In this document: one piece after another, positions 36,621-49,460 of the stretch
Position numbering within the stretch: position 1 is the first letter of the stretch
Layout: each line of letters starts with the position of its first letter
Source: Spirodela intermedia
Taxonomy: Eukaryota > Streptophyta > Magnoliopsida > Alismatales > Araceae
Direction: 5' to 3'
Length of the DNA stretch: 64,000 bases
NCBI GenBank assembly: GCA_902729315.2
Contig: LR746269.1
Coordinates: 7,022,731-7,086,730 of the forward strand
Notes under the pieces: model-generated
Databases searched by the model: none
Told to the model about the DNA's origin: nothing
The model's input: the letters and a program-made list of their open reading frames with translations, nothing else
Position numbers and translations under genes: made by a program

Positions 36621-36655
36621 GCATGGGTATCTGATCGGGGGAGTTTTCTCTGGCC

Positions 36656-39600
36656 ATGGCGGAAGCTGCTGTGATAGATCCCCTCCCATGCGAGCGGCGC
36701 GACGAGAATGAAGCCTTCGACGCTAATTTCGCCGGCGGATTCGATCCCCTCCAGTTCCCCGACATACCGGCGGATATGACCCTCACGCCGGGGTTCATGG
36801 CGGATCTAGATTTCGACGCCGATCTGGATTTCGAAGGGGATCTGGACTTCTCCGTCGCTGATCTCCTCGATATTCCCGAAGTGGATGATGATCTACTCGA
36901 CGGCCAGGCGACGGGTGGCGCTGCCCCCTTTTCTTCCTCCGGCTCTGACTGCAAGGGAGGATCTGGTATGTCTTCTTCGTCTTCTGCCTCTGGAAACGTT
37001 GACGAGGTGAGGCCCGAGAGATTGAGGAATTTGAACGCGCCGTCACCGGATTCTGGGGATTCCACGACGTGCCCCGCGGGTTTCCGCGATGCCTCGTCCC
37101 TGGCCGACGAGGGACGGGTGAAATTGGAAGATGAGGAGGAGAGGAAGGGATGGGGTGTGAAAAGAAAGAAAGGAAGAGAGGACGGAGAGGTCTCTGACAC
37201 GAACATTAACGCCATATCCAGGAGCAGTAAGTACCGGAGATCGGGATCCTCCGACCAGGGTACTTCGTCTTGTGTTTTCAGCGCGGTAAATGAGGATGAC
37301 GAAAAGAGAAGAACACGGTTGATGAGGAACAGAGAGAGCGCGCAGCTCTCCAGGCAAAGGAAGAAGCATTATGTTGAGGAACTGGAAGAGAAGGTGAGGT
37401 CCATGCACTCTACGATCACTGAACTTAACCGTAAGGTTTCCTTTATAATGGCGGAGAATGCTACCTTGCGTCAACAGTTGGGTGGCGGAGGGGGTCCGGG
37501 AAACTGTCCCCGTCCGGCTGTCTATCCAACACCCCCTCCGATGACATCTATGCATTTTCCATGGATTCCATACTCCGGCTATCCTGCGAGACCTCAGGGT
37601 GCTCAAGTTCCACTGGTTCCGATACCTAGGTTGAAACAACAGCAGGTTGCCTCGGCCCCGAAGCCCAGAAAATCAGAGAGCAGGAAGGCAGAGAGCAAAA
37701 CCAAGAAGGTCGCAAGCGTGAGCATCTTGGGCCTATTGTTTTGCATGCTGTTTGTAGGAGTTTTTGTCCCAGGATCTAAAAATACTGATGGTAGAAGTAA
37801 GGATCTGGTTTGGAATGAAGAAAAGTTTAGTAATGACAAAGCCATAGACCGCCCGAGAGGAAGAGTTTTGGCTGTTAGAGGTAGTATAAATAGGCCTAAT
37901 ATAACGGATAAAGTTGGAATGAGAGACCAAAAGGAGCAGACTTCACACCATGTTCCTGGTCTCCCGGGGAATGCCAGTAAACCTCTATTTGCTTCCCTCT
38001 ATGTTCCAAGAAATGACAAGCTCGTCAAAATTGATGGTAATTTGATAATCCAATCAGTCCTTGCCAGTGAGAGAGCTATGGCAAACTCAGGATCTGCGGC
38101 AAAGAGTAGTTGTGGTCAGCAACAGTCTGAAAAAGAACGTAAAGAGACCAGTCTGGCGATAGCCGGGACTCTGGGTTTAGCCTTACCTGTCTCAAAATCT
38201 GGAAGAGAGATGGAAAGGCATGCTCACTTGTATAAAAGCATAGCTGAATATCAGAGGGCACGTGCTTACGCTGCAAAAGATAGATACAGGGATGATTCAA
38301 AACCAGGCCCTGCTGATGCACCAGTCAAAGAATGGTTCCAGGAAGGTCTGGAAGGTACAGACAAGCTTATTTCTTTTTCTCATTCGTCAGTCTGCATGCT
38401 ACTTGAGCTGGCTGTCATTTTTCTTTTATTACAGAAATGCTCATTTAATCATGATGCCATAGCCTTCAACCATGCAAAATCAGTTTGGATGTTTGACCCA
38501 TAATGCTTCACTATGGTTGGCCTCTTATTCCATCGACATTTCAATCAAAACTTGGAAGTTGGTTGACTTTTGAATCTTTTGCTGTATCATCGAGGTTGGC
38601 TAGTCATTAAAATAAAAGACACCGTTTCAGAATGTTCTTTCCATTTGGATTGAGCCTTTCTTTTTAGAGAAAACTTTCATGTGGGTTTGCGTTATCCCCT
38701 ATAATTACTACGAAGGAGAAGGGGAGGGGGAAGAATAAAGATGACTCGTTCTAAAATGACCACATAAGTTGTTGGATAATCATGTAGTAAAATCAACTCA
38801 TGCTAGAAATGACATTGTCACAAGATTCTTGGACTTTTAGCAACCAGGTTTACTACAGCTTTCCAGATTAATTTAATGCAAACATATTCAAATGGTCCAT
38901 CTGATCTGCTAATCTATGTGACAACAGTAACCCTCCATCCCGAAATTAAGTATACTAGAATTATCTAGCAGTGTGCTGTTATTATACTCTCAGCATTAAC
39001 CAATACGTTAGATTTTACTGTTGCCAAGTGTCTGCATTAATTTTGGCCTAAAAATTTACCATCTTTTGGATTTTTATTCTGTCGGACACACGTTGGAGGT
39101 TTTGTGAAGCATTATTTAAGTTAGTTATTTGATTTAAACTATTTGTTTCAATTTTAGATAGAATGAAGAAAGCAAGCTTTATGGTTTTCCTTTTGTTTTT
39201 TTTGTAATAATGCAATTGCACGTATTGAGCTCCTCAGTTGCACAACTTGGCTCCTCAGCGACATTTTTGAAAAAAAATAAATTGAGGAACAAACAAGGTT
39301 TTTGATTTCCCTATTTTAGAGGTATTTCGAAATCCGGTACACACATTGAGACTGCAATCGCATTGCAATTACTACACTTGCTTGGCGGATGAATGTTTCT
39401 TAATGTATCTAGTTTACTGCATTTACTAGATATGAAGTTGATCTTCGAACTCCCAATCCCGCCCAAGGTTTAGGTGGCACTCGAGCTCAAGAAAATAGAA
39501 CTTGGAAAAAAAAACTACCACAAGAACATGTAGTTGCTTCTTGCTATACGAGTTTCTGCGCTCAGGTTACACCACCATGAAGAGAAAAAAAAAAAAAAGG

Positions 39601-40247
39601 CTTAGTACTCTGCCAAATAAGGTATCCGTCCAGTGGCAAACAAATAATCTTGACCCAGAACTTAAAAAGAATATTGTAGTTGCCTCATGTTCTCATGCAA
39701 GAAAAAAAATGCTAAATTAGTCTTGTTTCCACAGATAAGTGGGTAAGGTGGAGTCTTGTTCTTGACTCACCATTTTCTAACGCTCATCTACCCCCCCTCT
39801 CCCTACGTCGCAGGGCCCATCTTGAGCTCAGGGATGTGCACTGAGGTATTCAGCTTCGACGTCAATCCAGCGACCACCGGTGGCATCATCCCTGCTGCGG
39901 CGGCCACCGCCGCCGCCATGAATCGCACTGCCAATTCATCTCACCCTGCCAAGACGAGGAACAGGCGGACCTTGCACCCGCATTCCATGCCAATTCCTCT
40001 CCCCGGCGCCGCCCCACAGAATGGAACGGAAGGCGGCGGCGGCAGCGGCAGCAGTGGCCGGCCGGCCTCGCCGGCGATGGTGGTCAGTGTGCTGGTGGAT
40101 CCCCGAGAGGCGGCAGAGTTCGAGGGCGTCATCGCCCCCAAATCCATCTCCCGGGTCTTCGTTGTCGTGCTCCTCGACAGCGTCAAGTACGTCACCTACT
40201 CCTGCGTCCTACCCTTCAAGTCCCCCTCCGCCACTCACCACCTGTAA
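36656..40247 (+). CDS. BZIP17: ER-membrane-anchored bZIP transcription factor (bZIP17/28/49 type)
   Basis: A membrane-tethered stress transcription factor. In this family salt or unfolded-protein stress moves the protein from ER to Golgi, where S1P and S2P release the bZIP part to the nucleus. Two exons, 36656-38354 and 39814-40247, join in phase 1 to 710 residues. There is an acidic N-terminal activation region (DADLDFEGDLDF). The bZIP (about 216-275) has basic-region signature NRESAQLSR followed by leucine-zipper heptads. The single membrane segment is VSILGLLFCMLFVGVFV (about 355-371), and a long lumenal tail follows. Exon 2 supplies SSGMCTEVFSFDVNP, the S1P-type site RRTL (about 617-620; RRIL in Arabidopsis) and the terminal SRVFVVVLLDSVKYVTYSCVLP block. 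Reading through the donor would end at 38503 with an unrelated tail. The gene is convergent with PPD6, 229 bases between stops. Confidence 0.94.
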
Positions 40248-40476
40248 TGTAGCCCCCCTCCTTCTAACATCCCTTCTAACTCTGAGTGCGAGTGGAATCA
40301 GTGCACCGATTTTTCTTTCAGCTGCTTTTCCGTTGACTTCGAGACTCAAAAGAAGGAAGTGAAGAACTCCGCTGAATCAGCGTGTATTATAATTACAGCG
40401 TGATCTCGCCGGGGGGGTGGGTGGGGAGGTTTCCTTTTATGGAAACAGATGCGGGTCGGGTGGGATGTTGGGTTCT

Positions 40477-43400
40477 TCAGAGCTGGAAGGAGTCGAGGAT
40501 GGTGCGGAGGGTTGACTGGGAGGAGGGCCACTGCTTGTCGCTGGCGCTGACGACGAAGAGCACGAGCGTGTTCCCTTTGGCGGTCGCCTTGGCGAGGTTG
40601 TGGGTCCCTGTCAGGGCGTAGGGAGTCTCCAGCGCGTAGGTGTAGTACTGCACCGGGGAAAGTCAACCAGTCAGGGTGGTGGGTCAACGGCAGCGACCCG
40701 CATACAGTACGTATGTAAGGAAACAAGGACAAATTCTTTACTTAAAAAAGAAATGAGATGGTAAATAAGTAAAAGAAAGAAAGGGAACCAAGAAAAAACG
40801 TTTTTTCATTTAAAAAAACAGTTTCTACTGACGAAAAGGGAATATATAACATTTTCTATTCATCTAATAAGATAGTAAATCAGTAAATAAAGGGGATTAA
40901 GACGGAAAAATTATCTGTGCGTCCATTGGGATGCTAAATAAGGAAAGAAAGAGAGGCGAATCGGAAGGGGATCTTATATTCTCTGTAGAATCTCTGAAAA
41001 TCTTGTTTGGGTCTTTCTACGGTTCCTCTCTCCGGTTTGCCGGCAATAATCCCGCTAGTAATGCTTTCCACCATTCAATGTCCCTCTGGGCAATGGATAG
41101 AACTCTTGCCCATGCAAAAAAATCAAGTCCTTGGTTCCTGAGTGGTCATGGCTAGAAATATTTTCTTCCATACTATATTATCTCACGAGCCACATAAATA
41201 TGAATTCCTGATTAAAAAATGCCCCTGTATTGGAAGTATTTCATTCAATAAGTGTCATAAAAAACCCTACATCTACACCCTTCATATCTCCATAGATCTT
41301 GTTAAATGAGATGACATGAAAATGCCCCTTTTTTTGGTATATTTACAGTGATACGTTATCAAGCTCTCTCTTTTCTTCTCATTTCGTAGCATAAATATAA
41401 CCAAGGCTGAGTAATAGCATATGTAGATGAGGAGAAGGGATAAACAATTAATTCGGTGAAGGAGCACAAACAGGGTTCTTTTCAGAATTTAAAGCATATG
41501 GATATAAGATTATAATATTTAAAGAAAAAATTTAAATTGAGTATTGAGAGCAAGAAATAGTCTGTGAGAGGAAACTTTTGTCTGATGGGAAGCAGATGGA
41601 TTTCATCGAGATTAGTAATAAACATCAGCACTTAATCCTTCAAAAACGAAACTACTGTGGAAGGGAAGGATTGAAGCGAAGAGGGGACTTTTATTCTTCT
41701 CTCTAGCATGAAAGGCAGAGAGACAGGATATATATATATATATTTTAAATTTATAAATGAAAAAAATGGAAATAGGGATTCAGGTGGGAACTGTAGATCG
41801 GAGTGTTACCAATAAAAAAAACCGAAAGATCCTTCTTATCGTCAAGAACATCTGGGAGATTAGACAAAGAAGAGGGTGCAATACGAAGTAATATTCTTGA
41901 GGTTGTGGAAGGAAACTTAAAAAATCAGTAAAAAACAATTGTCATCCATCTGTAAACCTATATTTTATATGACAGTAGTTTATTTACATCAAAATTTCTC
42001 AGATTAAATAATGACCGAGAGATCAGATTCCAGTTGGATGACTAATCCCAGAAACTACCGTTTACTGAAAGACTGGTCTAGGGTTATTAAATCCCTACAA
42101 GCAAAAAGAAAAGCAGTATGACACAACTGGAAAATGACATATTGGGAAAAAAATTAGACGTAATAAGGAATTTTTAAAAGGGAGAGATCACAGAAACATT
42201 GACCTTTGTAGGTACTTAACGTAAAAGTCTTAAAAAGATCGCGGAAGGAAATAGCAATCGGAAGTAGCCATACAGAAATATTGAAATCCTGTTGCCAATC
42301 TCAAAACATTTATTCCGTTAATCAGTGTTGAATATAAGGAATATAGAAAACGCTCTCTCAGGTATTATCAAATGGATGTGACTGGAAACGTTGCTCTAAA
42401 GGTTACTGGGTTAGTCTGCCATACGGAATCTAGTCATTTGACTATGCACATGGAGTTCTAACTTCTACATTAAAATTGTATATGCATGAGGGTATTGGGT
42501 TATTAGATATGTGACCCACAGGTCACACTAGATAAATACTTTGAATATTGTCTTTTCGAAGTCTTAAGCATCTTTTGGATCTGTTCTGAATCATGTCCGG
42601 AAAAACATTATATTGCTTTTCTTTATGTCCATGTTGTGACGCCGAGTTCTAGTGGAGGAGGATGAAATAACATTTTACTAATCTGAGTAACATCAAGTAA
42701 TGATGTTTGAATTAACAAGTCTACTTTACAGTGAATTGTGAACTTTTCCGTCGTAGATTTGATTTTATGAGTGCGGAGTCAGCAATATCTAAATTTTAAG
42801 TTCCTTGTATTTGTATGTGTGAATTTTTAAAACAGTCATTATAAAATGATGTTCTGAGCTGTGAATGAATACTGTTTCTTTTCTGATAAGGCAAGGCTGG
42901 ACTAATTTCTCCATGCCAAGGAAAGAGAACTACTGAGAGAGTAGTTCGGGCAAAAAAAATTCCCCTACATTGCTGTTCTGTATTTTTTTTTCGTTAATTT
43001 CATTGGAAACTAAATTTCTCTTTATGCAGTACTAAACATAAGCATTGAAAATATTTGTCTCCCTCTTCAATATTATTATTTATTATCCATCAATGTGCTA
43101 CCGAGTAATTCAACAAGGTGAGAATAGTACAAAACATCTAATACAACAAAGGTCCTAGATTGGATCTGCCCAAAAACTGTCGGCATCATGAAATTCTAAA
43201 TACTGAAGTTCGATGGAAATTTTCCAGTCCTAGATTTAGCCACGGTTTCCTCTGATTCTTAAACCCCAACATCTAATACAACACAGGTGTTATAAATTTA
43301 TGCAGTGACTATATATCCTTGATACGGCTAAGTCGAAGAAAACCACAGGATTTTTTTTCACTAGACAAGCATTGATAAAATGGATGCATATTCGAAGACA

Positions 43401-46229
43401 CGTTGATAAAACAAATGAATAAGAAGCATGCTTTATTTGGGCACATAGAAACAAAGAGAAGGAAAGTTACCGTCAGGTCCCCTCTTTTCTCAATCGACGT
43501 CTCCAAAAGTTCATCTGAATCAAATGTATTTCCCGTGACAAAGGCGCCAAGAGAAGCAATCACTTTCTCTGGGCTTCCGATATCTTCAATTGTGGCATTA
43601 GGTTTATTTGTCAAGCGTACTAATGGGGAAGCTACTACTTGAATTTTTCCCTGCTTTTCATCCTCAAATTTCACTTCAACCCAAGGTTCAGCACACTTGG
43701 GTTGGCAGTAATTTCCAGAGAGGATGTTTGCAACTCGTGTCTGTTTCCATGATGGTGGGAGCATAAACTCATAAGGTTCCACGTTACCTGCCATGACATT
43801 TTGACGTGGTTCTTTCAGAAAAAATAACTTTTCTTGCAGAACAATGCACTTACTTGCATTAACAAAAAATATATGACGATAGAACCATTTTGACAGAACC
43901 CCATACATTAACCACCATGATTTTAAAAAAAAACCTATTTACTGTGACAATCCGGTCACCCAATGGCAGATCCTCCACGATTCCATGATTGTATTGCCTT
44001 ACCTGAAAAGGTACAGTTATGTGTGTGGATATGCATGTGGTACATGTGCTCAACCGTGCTACAGAAAAAAAAGTACTAAAAAACTAATGAAGGGAGATAT
44101 ATTCAATAATGAGTGATCATCAAGTTTTCCAACTCCATGCATCCTAAAAGCCATTTAACAGAGAAATGGTATAACGCACAGTCCAAAGTAAATACTGTAG
44201 TTCTTAATGAAGAACTAGCATGATTCGTTCAAAAAGGACAGGTAATTAAGAAACCACGACATCCTGATCCTTCAAAAACGGATATCTTATACAAGATGCT
44301 TTATATATAATTAGACCATTTCTACATTCCATTAACAGTGAAAAAAACAAACCAGTATAAATACAAATTAGCATTCCCAAAACTCACTGGGTCCATGGTA
44401 AACCTAGTCCCTACGGAGGTGTATCTCAGAGAGGATAATGACCTACTTTGACCACAAAAAAAAACATTATAATCTCCCCTAATGGAGAAGCCACCTGCTT
44501 TACACCAACCAGAGAGACTTTCTCGATGCTAGCCATGGCACTTATTCCCATAACCTCTGTACCTGTGTAAGTCCTTGAAAATTTCTGTTCTTTCTGTCAA
44601 GATTATCAATAAGGGGCCATACCACAACAAACGTATGCAAAAGCCTCGAATTTTTTATTTAGGTACATAAGAATCGAGTCCCAAACAGTATCTGGGACGG
44701 AAAAATCTATAAGATTCAACCGTCTATTGGGGTTATTACTATTTGCCGAGGAAGGCATTCAAATATTACTAATGCTTGGCAAAACCATCCAGTTTTCAAA
44801 TAATGCAGTTCTATAGCTCACGTAGGAAAAACAACAAGAGCGGATGCCTCCAGTAAAATATTGGAGCGATTTGGAAATGCTTGTGTTCCTTTTGTCGGAA
44901 ATGGTGAAAATCCAGATTTTCCGCAGATAATCGGATTACCAAAATTCACAAAGTATATCAGTTTCAATCCCTAGTGCCATATTTTCCTGGAAGAACTAAC
45001 TGCTCGTCTTATAATAAAACAATATAAGTAATTTGAATGATAATCTCTAAAAAATGTGACAATCGGATTACCAAAATTCAGAGAGAGAAATATAGGTAGA
45101 CATCAAACTAAAACTAAATCTTAGGGCATTCTGAACTAGTGAACAGAATCTGGACCACGTTGGACCTCGTTTTGTCATAATTTACTGAATACATTTTAAC
45201 ATAGTTCTCATTCACCGACATCAGCGTAATACAAAAGACACGAGATCAAATACATCCACCTACCAAAGGAAATAGTTCACGGACTCTTGATAATTGATTA
45301 AAATATTTAATCTAAGAGTGAAATATTTCCCAAATAATGCTTGCTATTTACACATAGACACTCATGTAAATGAAACAGTAAAAAGGATGTTTAGATGTTG
45401 GGGATTGTCTTGAGCCTCTTGAAAATATGCTGACTGTTGTCACATTCATGTAAATCCCGCAGTCTTCTTTCCTTCATTTTCCCGATGACATTATTGTAGA
45501 CAATTAATTGCTTTCTTGCACCCAAACTCACACAACCCAGGTACATGGGGTGAAAATGAGAAATTTGTTTTGGTCTCCTAAAGAATTTGTTCTCGGAATG
45601 TTCTTGTATGCGAATATCTTGAGAATCATTCGAAACTGTTAAAGGGCATTCAAAAGACAAAAAAGAAATCCAACGAGCGTCGAAATTCTCCATGCAGTGG
45701 TCGAATATATAAACTATAAAATCATCTATACAAGGCATTCTTAGGCCCGCAGGAGCTCATTCTAATCATTCGGATGAAGAAATGAGGGAAGCTATCCGTG
45801 ATTCGTAAAATAGGAGAAATAATGCGGATCGATGGAGAGAAGAAAATAGGACTTACCAGCGCGAAGTGCGGGCGTATCCTTGGAGGTAGCCTTAAAAACA
45901 ACGAACGACGGATTGGAAGGAGATGGAGGGAGGAAGGATCCCACCTCCACCTCTCGAGCGTCCAATCTCGGGGGCTTCGTGAACACGAAAGGCATCAGCG
46001 CAGCGCCGGCGAGCAGATAGCTCCGGCGGGTAACCTGTGCGCCAGCCAAGAGGCATCTACTGCGGTCTTCCTGGTTGCTGCTGTCGGATCGCTGAAGCGG
46101 TTCCTCAGAGTACGCCCTGAGAGAGAGAGACCTCGGTGGCGACGTCAGGCAGCTTTTGGAAGGGATAGCCGGGCGGTGGGAGTAGGTGGACGAAAGTGAC
46201 GACACGCTACTGGCTGATGCGATCGCCAT
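40477..46229 (-). CDS. PPD6: PsbP domain-containing protein 6, thylakoid lumen
   Basis: Three exons on the minus strand, 46229-45857, 43787-43471 and 40647-40477, join in phase to 286 residues. The N-terminus is a chloroplast transit peptide. It is followed by a twin-arginine lumen signal (RR at 68-69 in VTRRSYLLAGAALMPFVF), so Tat import into the thylakoid lumen is expected. The PsbP-like domain starts at EVEVGSFLPPSPSNPSFVVF. Two cysteines in NYCQPKCAEPW (C152 and C156) are the pair typical of PPD6, thought to be redox-active. The C-terminus (GTHNLAKATAKGNTLVLFVV, ILDSFQL) matches the family. The exact function of PPD6 is unsettled. The introns are long (2069 and 2823 bp) and AT-rich. A 60-nt exon-like segment lies in intron 1, and a TA run near 41731-41745 in intron 2. 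Confidence 0.93.
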
Positions 46230-46230
46230 G

Positions 46231-46280
46231 AGAGACAGGAGGGAGAGAGAGGGAGAGAGAGAGAGAGAGAAGAAGAAGAG
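46231..46280. repeat. GA-rich tract at PPD6 start
   Basis: An impure GA/GAA run directly upstream of the PPD6 start codon, reading as CT on the coding strand. Confidence 0.85.
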
Positions 46281-48329
46281 GGGGGCATAGATTCGAACGG
46301 CCGAGAGGGTGCTCCCGCCCTTATCCGGGCGGGTGTCGCTCCCTCCCGGCAGTTGACCAGAAACACCGGTTATCAACGAACAAAACCCCTTTTTTTATGG
46401 GCCTATTTGTCTTCATAAAAGGCAAATCACGACGGCCTAACAACAAACTCCGGTTTTAAATATCGGAACCTTATGGAAGGAAGGGAGGGAGAGAGAGAAG
46501 GGTTATCGTTTTGTGCTGAATTTTTGATGTAGGATAAGATGATAAATTATTGACTAATTATGACAATCAATCTAGACTGCCTCTCATATTAGATTTATGA
46601 GTAATAAAGCCGATTAAGATAAGATCAAGTGATCTCTAACAAGATTTTAAATGGATTGAATTTATGTGGTTAAGAAATCACTAGAGATAAATAACTAGTC
46701 ACAAATCAAGGAGTTTTTACATGTTCTAAGACAATTGTATAGATAAATATTAAATAAATAAATTATTCAATCTAGAAAGAAAGAAGGTTTAAAGAGGACT
46801 CTGTGCAGAAATAAGTGACTATTTGGTGGAGGAACACATGTTGAAGCTGAACCTCTAATTATTATGGTTTTTCAAGTGTTAATCATTGATTAGACATTAA
46901 TAGTTGACCATATGTTGTGGTTGACAATTTACTGTTGATAGATTGACCACTAACCAATTGTTTGGTTGACTCCTAACTACATGCTAGTAATGATTGAACC
47001 AGACAACAGTTTGGGCCTGAAGGTTCATTGAATGACTCTATCTTAATAGATCTATAGATGGTTTGAATATGATGTGTTCGGGTCTATTTGGGCTAGGCAG
47101 ATTTGGGCCTATTTTAGGTTTTCAATGGATTTGGGCCAGTTGATATGACCCTCATGGCTATCACAACTTCTCCTGCATGGAGTGATAAAAGGTAAAACCT
47201 CAACATTATCTTATATTCTTTACTTTTCTAGGGTTACAAGAGGTTATTTATAATCAGTCTAAGGTCTAAATAAATAAATAAATGATTAATAATAAAGAAA
47301 ATCACTCATAAATGAGCATGGGCCGATACATAATTGTTGTGGGCTATAGTTCTTGCTCCTTTAGTCCTCATCAATATCAGCACAAGATTTTATTTTCTTG
47401 ATTTTAAGATGGACACCCGCATCTCCTCCCCCTTTTACATACACATGTGCACCAGCTGATGTTGAGGGTAGTCTACTTCTTTTCTTCTATGTAGTACTTG
47501 TCATCTACCATTGGTGCATGAATAAGGCATGTGAGGGCTTGCCCTACCTTTAACTTTGGAGTCTGAATCATCGAGGATGAATCTTCTATCTAGGGTTCTA
47601 CAGGAGTCTATCTTGAGGGGTTACATGTGAGCTTCTTTATGTTCTTCATTGAAACCTACAATGACCAAGCAAAGGATAATGAAGAAGAGGAAGAAGAATT
47701 AGAGTGGGAAGGAGACCATGGAAAGTGGTGTAGAGTGCACTAGCATGGAAATAGACTATGTGGACTTTGTGGGCTTGTACCTTTACTATTGTTGAAATTG
47801 ACAATTTTGGAACCAGATGTTAAAATAAAATCATAAATAATAGAAGTTGGATCTTATATACCAAATGTAACATTGCAAATAACCAATGCACACCACAAGG
47901 ACAATAAATATCAAAGTGCAATGAATTAATGTCAGATGTATTATTCTCCTAAGAATGAGTATATTCAAGGAGTCAAAAAGTCAAACAAGATTAAGTGGCG
48001 ACAAAGTTGAATATAAAGCATCAAATGACAATATCACTAAGTGATACACAATTTATGTTTTTTATAGAAAATATTCTACATTAATACTAAGAGAATGAGA
48101 AACTTATGTGTAGAAACAAACAAAGTAAAATGTTTGCTATGAATTCCTTCTCAAATACTTAGAGCATAAACTTATTTTCTTCTTGAAACCAATAGAAGCA
48201 CCTAATGAGAAAGATGAGAAAGACTTACTTCTTTTTCTCGTTTCTAAGCCAAATCTCCACCTTGAAGTAGTTGCCTCTTTCTTCCACATAGGTGATGAAA
48301 AATTGTCGTCTAACTTAAAGATATTTGAA

Positions 48330-49460
48330 TTATTTTTAAATTAAGATAATAAAATATAATTTATAATCATATCTCATCCCTCTCAAATGGGACAACACCC
48401 CATTGTACATTGCACTAGGTGTAGTTCCTTACACTCTAAGTCAACTCTCCATACCATTTGTTATCAACATGACACCATCTCTAATGATAGATATATAAAT
48501 AGGTCAACAATTTAGACCATGGTGGACCCCAAGGAGACCTTGGGGTGTATGGTGTCTTGCTATTTTATCTCTTAAATAATGAGATTCAAAAATTTACATC
48601 ATAAAACTTGACTTTCTAAAATTCATATTTTTGTCATCACCCATGGCTCTTTAGGAAATCCATATTTGTAGCTAATTAAGACTTACTTCAAAGTATCCAT
48701 TTTCTTTTTATTTTTTTATTTTTGATTTGGTCAACATAACAAGTTTCATTTGGTGACCTTGGTATTTTAAAGTTAGGCTAAGATCTCATATGAGCTTTTG
48801 CAATCCAAGGTGTTGGTGAAGATAGAATTAAAGCATAGTTTGTGTGAGGTAATTTATTAATTAGTATGTCTAATTATTTGAATATTATGGTAGACCTATT
48901 TTGGTTACTTGATAACTTGTGAAGAATTTCAATAATATTCTTCTTTAATAAATGTGTCACAATGAAAAAGGCTCTTTTTTGCTTACACCCCAAGGTCTCT
49001 TCAAGTAATTATACCACCCCCCCCCCCTCCCCACCAACAATAAAAGAAGCTACTTATCTATATGGTGTCCTTCTTCATGATTGACCCAATGGAGACCTTA
49101 GCCAATTTCTGATGGCAAAATAATCATATGATTTTCTATTTTAGGCGTATTTTCTATTAGTGGCGAGGGAGGCCTGAAGTCAAAAGTTGACGGACTGCCT
49201 AATTGACTATTGGTCTGAATTATGGAGGAGGTGGTGATGGTCTCAATGGTCAATGCTGATGTTGATTCTTGGACTGCCACCAGTCCACTAGCCAAAATAT
49301 GGCTTGTTCTCTCCTCAATCTCACCTTCACTAATGTTGACTATAGGTCACTTGCTTCAGATTGGCTGTGAAGATTGATGCTACTGAATAAACTAGAAGGA
49401 TGCCATCTTCAACATATCCATGGTGGAGAGGGGGAACAATTTTCTCTAAAATGAAGTGAT
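48330..49460. repeat. Diverged direct repeat, copy A
   Basis: This segment aligns in order with 58690-59540. Shared landmarks are CTTAAAGATATTTG/CTTGAAGATGCTTT, CTCAAATGGGACAAC, CACTAGGTGTAG, GATTTGGTCAACATAAC, GACCTTGGTATTTTAAA, CCACCAGTCCACTAGCCAAAAT and CCATGGTGGAGAGG. Nearly every CpG of copy B is TpG or CpA here, the usual scar of methylated, silenced DNA. The pair could be LTRs of an outer element or a segmental duplication. Confidence 0.6.

Larger units (their letters stand above)
34842..36655. promoter_or_regulatory. Divergent promoter region of R3H and bZIP17
   Basis: This 1.8-kb interval separates two start codons that point apart, so it must carry both promoters. About 35100-36345 is occupied by a degenerate AT-rich satellite, listed separately. 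The bZIP17 leader (about 36480-36655) contains GA and CT tracts, including a pure CT run at 36571-36620. Confidence 0.6.

Noticed and set aside
36562-37215. A 217-codon open frame antisense to bZIP17
   Set aside because: It mirrors the GC-rich coding strand and the CT tract; the sense strand encodes a clear bZIP protein.
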